Positions 18,514 to 28,407 of a DNA stretch of 64,000 bases are shown piece by piece. The notes under the pieces are model-generated. The model was not told where the DNA came from. It did not search any database and saw nothing but the letters and a program-made list of their open reading frames with translations. Every line of letters begins with the position of its first letter. The first letter of the stretch is position 1. The stretch comes from JAFMJV01 sp963800275 (GTDB lineage: Bacteria > Chloroflexota > Limnocylindria > Limnocylindrales > CSP1-4): contig CAWDAI010000006.1 of the NCBI GenBank assembly GCA_963800275.1, positions 1 through 64,000 on the forward strand. Direction: 5' to 3'. The position numbers and the translations under genes are program-made.

Positions 18514-18717
18514 ATGGCACAGGGAACTGTGAAGTGGTTCAACAGCGAAAAGGGCTTCGGCTTCATCGCACCCGATGACGGCAGCAAGGACGTGTTCGTC
18601 CACTTCTCGGCGATCACGGGTGACGGCTACAAGAGCCTCGAGGAGAACCAGCGCGTGGAGTTCGACCCGGGCCAGGGTGCGAAGGGTCCTCAGGCGGAGA
18701 ACGTCCGGCCGATCTGA
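18514..18717 (+). CDS. cspA: Cold-shock protein (CspA family)
   Basis: 67 residues, the full length of the family: MAQGTVKWFNSEKGFGFI, then DDGSKDVFVHFSAI and GYKSLEENQRVEFDPGQG. RNP1 (KGFGFI) and RNP2 (VFVHF) are intact. It is a single OB-fold nucleic-acid chaperone that binds single-stranded RNA and DNA. A clear AAGGAGAG precedes the ATG. Confidence 0.97.
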   Translation: MAQGTVKWFNSEKGFGFIAPDDGSKDVFVHFSAITGDGYKSLEENQRVEFDPGQGAKGPQAENVRPI

Positions 18718-18738
18718 GTCGCCGTCCCGGATGTAGCA

Positions 18739-18930
18739 ATGGACGAGCCGCTCCATCAAACGCAGGTTGTCGGCCTGGGCGAGGGAATCGCCCAGGCCGT
18801 TTGCGTCTGCGGATGGGAAAGCATCCGCTTCGGCCAGGACAAGCGGCTCGGGACGATGGATGCCCTGCAGGCCGCGAGGGACGCTGCCGACGTCCACGAG
18901 TGGGACCGCTCCCTGGACGCCGACAACTAG
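18739..18930 (+). CDS. Small hypothetical protein
   Basis: A 63-residue open frame, MDEPLHQTQVVGLGEGIAQA onward. No family recognised. It has a CVCGWESIRF segment and an acidic C-terminus (AADVHEWDRSLDADN). It follows cspA by 21 bases and ends directly at a stem-loop, consistent with a real short gene. Codon positions look plausible for high-GC DNA, but no homology is claimed. Confidence 0.5.
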   Translation: MDEPLHQTQVVGLGEGIAQAVCVCGWESIRFGQDKRLGTMDALQAARDAADVHEWDRSLDADN

Positions 18931-18956
18931 GCCGAAACCCCGTTACGGGGCGGCTT
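18931..18956 (+). terminator. Probable stem-loop terminator
   Basis: GCCG-AAA-CCCCG, loop TTA, CGGGG-CGGC: a nine-pair stem with a three-base bulge immediately after the stop codon of the small gene. There is no strong T tract, as is common in Actinomycetota. Confidence 0.55.
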
Positions 18957-19058
18957 GCTGCGCGTTGCGCGAGCCGGCCGGGCCGGGCACGCGATCGTCG
19001 GCTCTCACGCCGTGATCGGGGCGGTGCCGTGGACCGATAGAGTCGGCCCCAACCTGAC

Positions 19059-20873
19059 GTGCACGTAAGAATTCGCCTGGGCGAGCGGGATGGGGTGTCG
19101 ATGCGGCTGCACCGGATGGACTACAAGTGGGTGGCGCTGTCGAACACGACGCTCGGCATGCTGATGGCGACCATCAACGCCTCGATCCTCCTGATCGCGC
19201 TGCCGAACATCTTTCGTGGGATCGGCATCAACCCCCTGGCCCCGGGCAACACCAGCTACCTGCTGTGGCTGATCTTGGGCTTCATGGTGGTCATGGCCGT
19301 TCTGATGGTCAGCCTCGGCCGGTTGGGCGACATCTACGGCCGGGTCCGGATGTTCAACCTGGGCTTCGCCGTATTCACCCTCTTTTCCGTGCTGTTGACG
19401 GTGACCTGGATGCACGGCCAGGCCGCGGCGCTATGGCTGATCGTCATGCGGGTGGGGCAGGGCGTCGGCGGCGCAATGCTGTTCGCGAACTCGAGCGCGA
19501 TCCTGACCGACGCCTTCCCGCAGAACCAGCGGGGCCTGGCCCTGGGCGTGAACTCGATCGCGGCCATCGGGGGCTCGTTCATCGGGCTGGTGCTCGGCGG
19601 GGTGCTCGCGCCGGTGGCGTGGCGGCTGGTGTTCGCCGTGTCGGTTCCCATCGGAGTGGTCGCGACGGTGTGGTCCTATCACTCGCTGCGCGAGGTCGGC
19701 ATCCGCAGGGCCGCGCGCATCGACTGGTGGGGCAACGTCACGTTCGCGATCGGGCTGGTCGCGGTGATGATCGGCATCACGTACGGCATCCAGCCCTACC
19801 ACGGCTCGACGATGGGGTGGGGCTCGCCGTTCGTGCTGGCCACGATCGTCGGGGGCGTGGCCGTGCTCGTGCTGTTCTGCCTGATCGAGCTACAGGTGCC
19901 CGAGCCCATGTTCCACCTCGAACTGTTCCGCATCCGCGCCTTCGCGGGCGGAAATATCGCGGCGCTGCTCGCGGCGATGGGACGCGGTGGCCTGCAGTTC
20001 ATCCTGATCATCTGGTTGCAGGGCATCTGGCTCCCGCAGCACGGCTACGACTTCGCGCAGACCCCGCTGTGGGCGGGCATCTACATGCTGCCTCTGATCG
20101 GCGGCTTCCTGGTCGCCGGTCCGGTGTCGGGCTATTTGTCCGATCGCTTCGGCGCCCGGCCGTTCGCGACCGGGGGGCTGCTGATCGCGGCCGCGAGCTT
20201 CGGGTTGCTGATCGTGCTCCCGGTCAACTTCTCCTACGCCTGGTTCGCGTTGGTCCTGGCCCTGAACGGGATCGGGATGGGCCTGTTCTCCTCGCCGAAC
20301 TCGGCCGGGGTGATGAACAGCCTGCCGCCGCACCAGCGCGGTGCGGGCGCCGGGATGCTCGCGACGTTCATGAACTCCGCGATGGTGCTGTCGATCGGCG
20401 TGTTCTTCACGCTGATGATCGTCGGTCTGGCCGCGAACCTGCCCCACGCGATGCAGACCGGGTTGGTTGCGCACGGCGTACCGGCGGGCGACGCGCTGCG
20501 GGTGTCGCAGCTCCCGCCGGTGGCGACGCTGTTCGCCTCGTTCCTGGGCTACAACCCGATGGCCACGCTCTTGGGCCAGAACACGCTGCAGGGGCTGCCG
20601 GCGGGACAGGCGAACGTGATCACCGGTCGCAGCTTCTTCCCTCAGCTGATCTCCGGGCCGTTCCACTCGGCCCTGGTGTACGCGTTCGTGTTCGCGATCA
20701 TCGCCTGCCTGGTGGCGGCGGTGGCTTCGTTGCTGCGCGGCGGCATCTATCACCACAGCGAGGACGATGCCGCCGATGATGTGCTCGACCAGGTGACTGT
20801 TCCGGCAGGGGCGACCACCGGTGCCGAGCCCGTCGAGCCGGGCACGTCCACAGAAGGCAACCCGCAGACGTGA
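19059..20873 (+). CDS. MFS transporter, DHA2 (14-TM) family
   Basis: About 600 residues with 14 hydrophobic segments. The DHA2 family drug-exporter pattern is clear: ATINASILLIALPNIFRGIG in the first helix, LGRLGDIYGRVRMFN (motif A), and GQGVGGAMLFANSSAILTDAF with AAIGGSFIGLVLGGVLAP (motif C region). Likely a proton-driven efflux pump for drugs or lipophilic compounds. The true start may be the internal MRLHRMDYKW (about 19101). Its stop overlaps the start of the MerR gene, so the two are translationally coupled. Confidence 0.9.
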   Translation: MHVRIRLGERDGVSMRLHRMDYKWVALSNTTLGMLMATINASILLIALPNIFRGIGINPLAPGNTSYLLWLILGFMVVMAVLMVSLGRLGDIYGRVRMFNLGFAVFTLFSVLLTVTWMHGQAAALWLIVMRVGQGVGGAMLFANSSAILTDAFPQNQRGLALGVNSIAAIGGSFIGLVLGGVLAPVAWRLVFAVSVPIGVVATVWSYHSLREVGIRRAARIDWWGNVTFAIGLVAVMIGITYGIQPYHGSTMGWGSPFVLATIVGGVAVLVLFCLIELQVPEPMFHLELFRIRAFAGGNIAALLAAMGRGGLQFILIIWLQGIWLPQHGYDFAQTPLWAGIYMLPLIGGFLVAGPVSGYLSDRFGARPFATGGLLIAAASFGLLIVLPVNFSYAWFALVLALNGIGMGLFSSPNSAGVMNSLPPHQRGAGAGMLATFMNSAMVLSIGVFFTLMIVGLAANLPHAMQTGLVAHGVPAGDALRVSQLPPVATLFASFLGYNPMATLLGQNTLQGLPAGQANVITGRSFFPQLISGPFHSALVYAFVFAIIACLVAAVASLLRGGIYHHSEDDAADDVLDQVTVPAGATTGAEPVEPGTSTEGNPQT

Positions 20874-21361
20874 CCGCCGGCTCGGACGGGGACAGCATGA
20901 GCGCCGAGCAGCGGTTGCGCATCGGGGCGGTTGCCGAACAGGTCGGCCTCAGCGCGCGAGCCATCCGCTACTACGAGGAGCTCGGGCTGCTGGATCAGCA
21001 GGGTCCGCAGGACGCGCGGGCCAAAGGCAGGCACCGCCAGTTCACCCAGGCCGACGTCGAGCGGCTGCGCGAACTGATCCGCCTGCGCGACCTGCTCGGC
21101 CTGTCTCTCGAGGAGCTGAAGCAGCTGGCCGAGGCCGCGCAGGTCTCCCAGTGCCTGCGGCAGCATTGGCAGACCAGCACCGAGGCGCGGGCGCGGGCCC
21201 GCATCGTCCGGGCAGCGATCCCGAACGTGCAGCGGCAGCTGGACCTGGTCCGTGGCCGACAGAGCCAACTCGCCGACTTCGCCACCGAACTCGAGAACAA
21301 GCTCGAGCAGCTGACCGCTCTGTTGAGCGAGCTTGTGGACGGCACGGCCCGGCTGGGATAA
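20870..21361 (+). CDS. MerR-family transcriptional regulator
   Basis: 163 residues. The N-terminal winged helix RIGAVAEQVGLSARAIRYYE with RLRELIRLRDLLGLSLEEL is typical of MerR. A long C-terminal helix (RQLDLVRGRQSQLADFATEL) provides the dimer coiled coil. There is no Cys-rich metal site; a drug or organic ligand is more likely. The start is GTG at 20870, overlapping the MFS stop (GTGA), or ATG at 20897. It probably controls the exporter upstream in the same operon. Confidence 0.88.
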   Translation: MTAGSDGDSMSAEQRLRIGAVAEQVGLSARAIRYYEELGLLDQQGPQDARAKGRHRQFTQADVERLRELIRLRDLLGLSLEELKQLAEAAQVSQCLRQHWQTSTEARARARIVRAAIPNVQRQLDLVRGRQSQLADFATELENKLEQLTALLSELVDGTARLG

Positions 21362-21413
21362 CGTCCCGACTTCCAGCACGCGCTCGAGATGGGGACACGC
21401 GGACGGCACAGGC

Positions 21414-21884
21414 ATGGGCGGGCAATCCGAACCGACGGTCCTGGTGGGCATCAAGCACCTGCCCGGCTCCGCGCCGCTGCTGCGCGAAGCCGTCCGGGTC
21501 GCCGCCCAGCTGGGAGCTCACCTGATCATCGCCATGGTGCTTCCGCGCCTGACGCCCGTGCTGGCTGACAGCTGCGTCGCGCTGCTGGACGTCGAGGGCG
21601 CCGCGGCGGACGACATGGCCGCACAGGTACTGCCCGAGCTCGTCGAGCAGCTCGTCGGCTGCCCGGTGTCGTGGGAGCTGGCCACGCTCACCGGAAACCC
21701 GGTCACGCAGCTGGCGTCGGTGGCGCATTCACGCAACGCGAGCGTGATCGTCGTCGGCGAGCCGTGCCGGGGATGGCGCCACCGGGTGCGTCGGCTGCTG
21801 ACCGGCTCGGTGCCCGCGCTCCTGCGCAACCCGCGGACCTGGCTGGTCGTCGTGCCCACCGAGCCGCACCTGGCCCGGGCCTGA
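21414..21884 (+). CDS. Universal stress protein-like protein
   Basis: 156 residues. The Rossmann-like UspA fold is visible: TVLVGIKHLPGSAPLLREAV, a central ELATLTGNPVTQLASVAHSR, SVIVVGEPCRGWRHRVRRLL, then TGSVPALLRNPRTWLVVVPT. The usual G-2x-G-9x-G-S/T nucleotide motif is only partly kept (GEP...LTGSVP), so ATP binding is uncertain. The start ATG at 21414 comes after the MerR stop by 52 bases. Confidence 0.75.
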   Translation: MGGQSEPTVLVGIKHLPGSAPLLREAVRVAAQLGAHLIIAMVLPRLTPVLADSCVALLDVEGAAADDMAAQVLPELVEQLVGCPVSWELATLTGNPVTQLASVAHSRNASVIVVGEPCRGWRHRVRRLLTGSVPALLRNPRTWLVVVPTEPHLARA

Positions 21885-21965
21885 CCAGATCTTCGAGCTG
21901 CGGAGAGGTCCGCGAAGTTGTAACGTCCACGTTAGGGGTTCGCTACGAGCGGTGGGGGCGGATAC

Positions 21966-22736
21966 ATGGTGGGGGATGCACTGGCGGATGCGCCGGGGAA
22001 CGCGCTGGGGAATGCTGCCCAGTACCGGTTGGTGTTCCGTCCTGACGGCGAGCTGCTGGCGCGCACCAGGGCATGCGAGGCCGAGGTGTTCCTTCAGGTC
22101 TACGGGAACACCGAGCTGCAATGGATCGCCGAGTACGGCCCGTACGAGGACGCGTCGCACTTCCTGGCGCTGACCGATCATGAGGGCGGTGTCGTCGGCT
22201 GCTGCCGCCTGATCGTTCCCTCGCCTGCCGGGCTGAAGACGGTCAAGGACGTCTCGCGCGCGCCATGGGGGATCGACGGCGCCCGCGCGATCCGCGCCGC
22301 AGGCGCAGACCCGTCACGCACCTGGGACGTGGCCACGCTCGCGGTCCGCAGGGACCGTCGCGACGTGACGCCGCTCGCGTCCGCCGCGCTCTATCACGGA
22401 CTGGTGCAGGCGATGCGCGCGAACGGCATCCGCTGGATGGTGATGCTGCTCGACGAGCGGGTGCGGCGGCTGCTGGCGATGGCCGGCGTCGTGCCGCGCC
22501 CGATCCCGGGCACCGCTGCCGCGCCGTACCTGGGCTCGCAGGCGACGGTGCCACTCGTCGGCGACCTGGTGGCGATGGCCGAGCTCCAGCGCAGGCAGAA
22601 CCCGGAGGCGCACCGCCTGTTGAGCAACGGCGCCGGCCTGGCGAACGTTTCGGTCCCGCCCCTGCCGGAGTGGGTCATCGCCGATGGGGATGCACTACCG
22701 CTGCTCGATGCGCCAGGACTCGGACGGATCGCTTGA
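21966..22736 (+). CDS. Predicted acyltransferase of the GNAT / N-acyl amino acid synthase type
   Basis: About 256 residues. The central region FLALTDHEGGVVGCCRLIVP and TWDVATLAVRRDRRDVTPLA, followed by GLVQAMRANGIRWMVMLLDE, resembles the GNAT-fold autoinducer-synthase/N-acyltransferase relatives. I do not recognise the exact family. No signal peptide or membrane segment. The start ATG at 21966 follows GGGGGCGG. Its 3' end overlaps the end of the convergent GGDEF/EAL gene. Function tentative. Confidence 0.5.
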   Translation: MVGDALADAPGNALGNAAQYRLVFRPDGELLARTRACEAEVFLQVYGNTELQWIAEYGPYEDASHFLALTDHEGGVVGCCRLIVPSPAGLKTVKDVSRAPWGIDGARAIRAAGADPSRTWDVATLAVRRDRRDVTPLASAALYHGLVQAMRANGIRWMVMLLDERVRRLLAMAGVVPRPIPGTAAAPYLGSQATVPLVGDLVAMAELQRRQNPEAHRLLSNGAGLANVSVPPLPEWVIADGDALPLLDAPGLGRIA

Positions 22737-24951
22737 CCTGCTTGCCGGGCTGACCGGCCCACACGTCGTCCGCGTCCGCGGACCCGCCCGGCGCGCCGAG
22801 GCGGCGCCAGGTCGCGGCCCAGCCGGGGATCTCGCTCGGAGGCATGGGCCGGGCGAAGTGGTAGCCCTGCAGCTCGTCGACGCCCAGGCTGCCCAGCTCC
22901 AGCGCGGTCGCCGCATCCTCGACGCCCTCGGCGACCGTGCGCATCGCAGCGCCGCGGCCATCTGCACGGTCGAGGCGACGATCATCCGGGTGCGCGGGTC
23001 GGTCCGCATCGAGCAGACGAACGAGCGGTCGACTTCAGCTCGTCGACGGGCAGGTCGCGCAGGTACGCCAGCGAGGAGAAGCCGGTGCCGTAGTCGTCGA
23101 TCGAGATCTGCAGCCCTGCGCCGCGACGTCCTGGAGCACCTGCCGGGCCCGTTCCGGCTCGGCGATGAACGACGTCCTCGGTGACCTCGACGACCAGGCT
23201 TGCCCGGCGGCAGCGTGCGGAGTCGGCAGCCGCGGCGAGCAGCCGCGGCAGGAACATGCCGCTGAGCAACTCGGGCGGCGCGCAGTTGATCGCCACCCGC
23301 ACGTGTCCCGCCGCCCGGAGGCCTGCAGGTCGCGCGAGCGCGAGCTCGGCCACCGCGTCTGAGATCGCCGGCATCAGCCCGGCGCGCCGTGCTGCGGGCA
23401 GGAACGCGATCGGGCTGACGAGCAGCCCGTGACCGGGTGCCGCCAGCGCACCAGCGCCTCGAGGCCGCACGGGCCTGGGTCGCCGCGTCGATCTGCGGCT
23501 GGTACCAGAGCTCGAACTGGCCGTGGTCTGGATCGCCTCGGCGCAGCTCCTCGGCGATCCGCAGCTTGGCCTTGGAGAAGTCGTCGTGGATCGGGTCGTA
23601 GAGGGCGATGCCGAGCCGCGGCTGCTTGGCCTGGTACATCGCGACGTCCGCGCGGCGCAGCAGCTCGTTGCTGCTCGAGGCCCTGCTCCGGCAGCGGCTG
23701 CGATGCCCGATCGAGCGCGCTGGGCAGCGATCTCGATGCCGTCGACTTGCAGCGGCAGGCGGAGCGCCTCCAGCAGCTCGTGGGCGGTCTCGAGCATCGC
23801 GAGATCGGGTCGGTGTCGTGACGATCAGCGCGAACTCGTCGCCGCCGAGCCGGCGCGACGTCGACGCGTGCGCCGGCGCGGCCTGCGCAGACCGGTGCGC
23901 CATGAGCCGCAGGACGTCGATCGCCGGCGGTGTGGCCGAGCGTGTCGTTGACGTCCTTGAAGCCGTCGATGTCGAGCAGCATGAGCGTCAGCGGCCGCGC
24001 CGCCTCGACAGCGCGGCGTCCATGTCGGCGTGCAGCGCCCGGCGGTTGGGCAGCATGGTGAGGTCGTCGGTGCGCGACAGCGCCAGCGCCTCGGCCGCGC
24101 CGTGCGCTTCGCGCAATGCGAGCACCAGCCGGCCGCCGGCCCCGAGCAGCGTGACCAGCGGCGGCGGATCGTCAGGTACAGGCCGATGCCGTGCAGCGGA
24201 GCCAGCGTCAGCACGGTCATCGCGATCGCCGCGGCGATGACGGTGGCGGCCCTGGGCCGGGGCAGTACCCGGGCGGGCCCGGTCGGCTCGGCAGGCGGCG
24301 TCGACGATAGGGCGAACCCGAGCCCCAGGCCACGTCGCTGACGCGGAGAAGTGGTACGTGCCGTGCGCGAGGTCGGTGACGAAGTTGCGAGTCGGCGAAG
24401 GCGAACAGCAGGAACGCGCTCGGCAGAGCGCGGTGTCGGCGAGGCTCTCACGCAGCCGCAGCAGCCCCTGGCCGATCACCAGCACGGCCAGGGCCAGGTC
24501 GACCAGCGGGTAGAGCAGCGCGAGGAACAGCCCGAGCGCGTCATGGCCAGGCCGCCGCCGACCGGGCCGAGGAGCAGGCTGCCGCAACGAGACCGTGCCA
24601 CCGCAGACCACGTGACGTGCAGCCACGTGACCAGCGGAGCGGCACGCCCGGCTCGGCGCTCGAGATCAGATAGCCCGCCATCGTGATGAATGACGCGAGG
24701 AACAGCCATTCGCCCCGGTGCCGGGAAGTGCGCCAGGTCCGGCCACCCCGCCGGCGTTGACAGGGCCACGGCCGGCGGCCCAGGAGCAGGTCACCGAGGC
24801 GAGCAGGAACAACAGTGCCGTACGCCGCTGGCGGGGCGCTGCCCGACCGCGATGCTCAGCCGGAGCAGCTGCGCGAGCGAAGAAGACCGTCAGGCCCGAT
24901 ACCAGGATCAGCTAGAACGTCACGGTCGAGCCTCGCCGGTGAAGAAGTGAG
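22675..24951 (-). pseudogene. Membrane GGDEF-EAL cyclic-di-GMP protein, broken by many frameshifts
   Basis: Fragments of one protein appear in rotating frames. At the N-terminal end (about 24950-24100) are hydrophobic segments (LGLFLALLYPLVDLALAVLV). A GGDEF region follows (SRTDDLTMLPNRRALHADMD, MLLDIDGFKDVNDTLGHTAGD, RRLGGDEFALIVTT), then an EAL domain (LRIAEELRRG, FELWYQPQID, LPVDELK, VAEGVEDAATALELGSLGVD, GYHFARPMPP). At least ten single-base shifts occur in 2.3 kb. The motif pieces look well conserved, so sequencing error is the simpler reading, but true decay cannot be excluded. If intact it would make or degrade cyclic-di-GMP. Confidence 0.75.
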
Positions 24952-25266
24952 ACACGTACGACCGTGAGCATCCACGGCCGAAGCCACCGGACGGAGCGCA
25001 CGGACAGGCGATCGCAGGAACGCGAGGGCGCGTTCGCAGCGACAACCACCGTTCCCCTCGTATCAACAGGCTCGGCTCGCGCATCTCACGACCGGCATTG
25101 GGGCACCCACGGCCTTCTGGGCCGAGCCGCCGGCGCGTTCACCTGCTACCCATGCGCCGCGGGTATCGCGACACCTGAGCCAGCTGGCATCTCGAAACAC
25201 GTGATTGACGGGATCTGTTAGCCGATCCTGGAAACCGACGCCGAATCAGAAGGACGCGCTCGAGGA
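24952..25266. other. Intergenic stretch, nothing recognised
   Basis: 315 bases between the broken GGDEF/EAL gene and the end of the PLP decarboxylase gene. No convincing coding, RNA or repeat signal is visible. Confidence 0.4.
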
Positions 25267-26563
25267 TCAGTCGACGTCCGCGTCGGACGTAAGCGGGTTG
25301 ACGAAGCAGAACCGCAGGGCGGGCCCGCCGTCCACGATGGTCGGGCGTGACCAGCCCGAACCCTCGCTGCGCGCCGCGTGGGACCACTCGTCGTAGGCGG
25401 CGGCGGACCAGCCGGCCCGCCGGAAGGCGACCACGGACAGTGCGGCGGTGCCGCCAGGCTCAGGCAGCCGCTGTCCGCGATCCGCTCGACCGCGTGGTCG
25501 GCCAGGTCCAGGCAGGCCGTCACCGAGCGCGCGTAGGCCTGCCGGCCGTGCGCGACCAGGGACATCCACAGCGGCAGGCCGCGGGCGCGCCGGCTCAGGT
25601 GGAGCGCGTAGTCGGCGGGGTTGTCGTAGTGCGGACCGGCCACCACGTCCAGGTACGGCGCGCGCTGTGCGTGGCTGGCCCGCGCCAGTTCCGGGTCCCG
25701 GTAGAGCACCGCGGCGCAGTCGAAGGGCGTGAACAGCCATTTGTGGGGGTCGATGGTCACCGAGTCGGCGTGCTCGATGCCGGCGAACAGGGGGCGGGCG
25801 CGTTCGGCGAGCAGGGCCGCCCCGCCGTACGCGGCGTCGACGTGCAGCCAGGCGCCGAACTCGGCGCACACCCCGGCGACGCCCTCCAGGTCGTCGATCA
25901 CGCCGGTGTTCGTCGCCCCGGCGGTCGCGACGATCCCGACCACGTCGTCGGCCTCGACCGACTGCAGCGCGCCGCGCAGCGCCTGCGCCCAAACGGCCTG
26001 TCGACGTCGCCCACCCTGAGCAGCCGGCACCCCATGACGCCTGCGGCGGCCTCGACCGAGGAGTGTGCACTGGCGCCGACGACGATCAGCCCGGGCTGGC
26101 GGCCGTTGCGCCGAAGCGCGGTGTCGCGTGCCACGACCAGCGCGCTCAGGTTGGCCATGGAGCCGCCCGCGACGAACGCGCCGTGGGCGGCGGCGGGCAG
26201 GCCGACAAGGTGCGCGAGCCACCGCAATGCGGTCCGTTCGGCGGCGACCACGGCGCCGGCCTCGAGTTCGGACCCGGCGTACACGCCCGCGGCCGAGACG
26301 GCCATGTCGGCGAGCACGGCGAGCACCGACGGGGCGCCGGCGACGAAAGCCAGGTACCGGGGGTGGTCGGTCGCCCGGGCGCTGGCCAGGACCTGATCGC
26401 GCAGCGCCGCCCAGGCGCCGGAGACCCCGATCCCGGTCTCGGTGATGGCAGGCAGCCGCTGGTCGCTGCTGCGGGCATATCCGTCCCGGTCGGCGAGTCG
26501 GTTCATCGCCCACTCGGCGATGCCTGCCGCCGTGGCGCGCTGCTCCGGGTCCGGCGTGTGCAT
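25267..26563 (-). CDS. PLP-dependent decarboxylase, group II (frameshifted)
   Basis: Starts MHTPDPEQRATAAG at 26563. It belongs to the aromatic-L-amino-acid / glutamate decarboxylase family of pyridoxal-phosphate enzymes. Visible motifs: FVAGGSMANLSALVVARDTA, VVGASAHSSVEAAAGVMGCR, VDAAYGGAALL, and the Schiff-base lysine in IDPHKWLFTPFDCAAVLYRD. The end FCFVNPLTSDADVD is in another frame. There are two or more single-base shifts (near 26000 and 25450). Substrate cannot be told from the sequence; actinobacterial relatives act on aromatic amino acids or diaminobutyrate. Confidence 0.85.
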
Positions 26564-26752
26564 GTCCGCCCCAGTCTGGCCCCGATCCTCGCCATGGCCC
26601 GGCGGCTCGCCCGGAGACGGCGGCCTCGCCGCTCGGTTAGTTCTGCGTGAGGGCACGATGCAGAAGCGTAGCGACGGCACAGCGCTCGGCGGCAGCGGAT
26701 CGCCGTCGGCGCGCCGGGTCACACGGCCGGGGTGGGGCAGGTCACGGTGTGA

Positions 26753-27570
26753 TCAGCAGGTGGTGGCGCGGGTGCTCAGCGACGACGTGCTCAGCGTGCT
26801 CGCCGACACGGTGGTGGCGCTCAGCCTGACGTCCTGCAGCACGATCTCGGACGGGAACGGCGTCGTCGGCGGGGCGGCGGCCGTGAACGTCAGAGCGGTA
26901 CCGCCGACGGTCACGGCCAGGCTCGTCGCGTCGAACGTGCTGTTGCCCAGCGATGCCGAGGTCGCCGACGTGACCGTGGTGACGCCGCCGGTGCACGCCC
27001 GGGTGAGCTGCAGCCCGGTGAGCGAACCGCTCGTCGTGGTCAGGCGCAGCACCTGGACGTCACCGAGGGGCCGGGAACGGTGACGGTCCCGGCGTAGGCG
27101 AGCCCGACCGCGTCGAAGCTGCGCGCGGTCAGGGTGAGGTCGGCCGCCGCGTCCGCCGCGGCGGTGCTCGCTTGCCCGGCCAGCCGCGGCGCCGGCGTGG
27201 GCGCTGTGGGCACGGTGGGCAGGGTGGCCGTGGACGTCGGGGGCGCGGGCGGTTCGGTCGTGCCCTGGTCCGTCGACGGCGTCGCGGTCGGGCTGCCTGA
27301 GGCCGTCTGGCTGGGCGCCGGTTGCGTGGGAGCTGTCTGGCTGGGAGCTGTTTGGCTGGGAGTTGCCGACGCCGGGACATCGGTGGGCGTGGGCGCGCCG
27401 CTGGGATCCGTGGACGCCGCCGCCGCGGCGATGCCGGTCGGGTCGCTCGCGTAGCCGACAGCCACGCTTGTCGCCATGGTGCACACGGCGGCAGCCAGCG
27501 TGGCGGCTGCGAGCGCGCCGACCCGTGCATAGGGTCTGGCCCCGGCGGCGGCGTCCCGTTCCCGGTTCAT
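26753..27570 (-). CDS. Secreted Ala/Thr/Pro-rich protein with C-terminal beta domain (frameshifted)
   Basis: N-terminal signal peptide or anchor (VGALAAATLAAAVCTMATSV), then a low-complexity linker with TPSQTAPSQTAPTQPAPSQT repeats. A folded C-terminal part starts LTARSFDAVGLAYAGTVTVP and continues, after a one-base shift near 27070, as LRLTTTSGSLTGLQLTRACT to the terminal SSLSTRATTC. It sits in a same-strand cluster with DUF6114 and DUF6230 genes; the C-terminal part may be a relative of the DUF6230 beta domain. Function unknown. Confidence 0.65.
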
Positions 27571-27574
27571 GGGT

Positions 27575-28390
27575 TCAGTCGCCCTGGACGTCGTGGAGGT
27601 GGGCGTTGTGCCGACGGGCTCGCCGCCACCAGGTCCGATGGCGGGTACCGGTTGCGGCGGGCTCGGTGACGTGCGCCGCGCGGTCCTGCTCGGGCTCGTC
27701 GTCCACGGTTGCCGGCGCGGCCGGACGGTCGGTGCCGTCGGTGCCGAGCAGGTCGGTGGTGAGGGTGGGTGTTGCCTCAGTCAGCCCGGCGTTCGCGATC
27801 TCCCCGGCGTCGGCGGTGTCCGTGACGTCCTCGGGGGCCGCTTCGGGCGGGACGACCGTCGCCGCGGCGAGGGCGGGCTCGGCGCTCTGCGCCAGTTTGT
27901 GGGCGCGCCGCCGTTCCCGCCAGGTCACCTTCGTGGGCACCCAGGCGAGCGCCAGCGAGCCGCCGACCAGTCCCATCAGCATGCCGACGAGCAGTCCACC
28001 GAAGTCGGAGGTGAGGAACGAGGCCAGGGACAGCAGCAGGATGAGTACGCCGAGGACCACCCGAAGCGGGCGGGCGAACCAGAGCATCAGGCCGAAGAAG
28101 CCGACAAGCGCGCCGACGAGGACGCCGATGATGAGTGACGAGTTGGCGACGAGAAACAGTTTGAACGCGGTCGCCGGGACGTAGGCGATCAGCGCGCCGC
28201 CGAGGATCGCCCACACGCCCGCCCAGAAGGACGGGTATGCCGCCAGGCGCGGAAGGCCAGACGCGCGGAGCGCAGCCGATGGTGGCGCGCGGCGAGCGGT
28301 TCGCACTGCGGCAGCGTCAGCGAAGTGCGTCGCAGAGTCCTCTCTGCGAGTCGCGGTCGCCGGCCAACTATCGCCGGCCGGGACCGCAAC
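27575..28390 (-). CDS. DUF6114-family membrane protein
   Basis: The core is a four-helix membrane domain typical of DUF6114: YPSFWAGVWAILGGALIAYV, FKLFLVANSSLIIGVLVGAL, RPLRVVLGVLILLLSLASFL and FGGLLVGMLMGLVGGSLALA. A long charged, Ala/Glu-rich cytoplasmic tail follows. The start is uncertain: no ATG precedes the first helix in this frame, so a frameshift or rare start near 28390 is assumed. It lies between the secreted protein gene and the DUF6230 gene on the same strand. In actinobacteria these two families are commonly neighbours. Confidence 0.7.
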   Translation of the reverse strand, partial: VAVPAGDSWPATATRREDSATHFADAAAVRTARRAPPSAALRASGLPRLAAYPSFWAGVWAILGGALIAYVPATAFKLFLVANSSLIIGVLVGALVGFFGLMLWFARPLRVVLGVLILLLSLASFLTSDFGGLLVGMLMGLVGGSLALAWVPTKVTWRERRRAHKLAQSAEPALAAATVVPPEAAPEDVTDTADAGEIANAGLTEATPTLTTDLLGTDGTDRPAAPATVDDEPEQDRAAHVTEPAATGTRHRTWWRRARRHNAHLHDVQGD

Positions 28391-28407
28391 GGATAGAGCT
28401 GTGTCGA

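Noticed and set aside
19127..20779. Long alternative open frame inside the MFS gene
   Set aside because: It is an Arg/Gly/Ala-rich shadow typical of high-GC DNA; the MFS frame has clear membrane helices.
22675..24951. Several short separate genes in the GGDEF/EAL region
   Set aside because: The fragments line up as consecutive parts of one known domain order on one strand.
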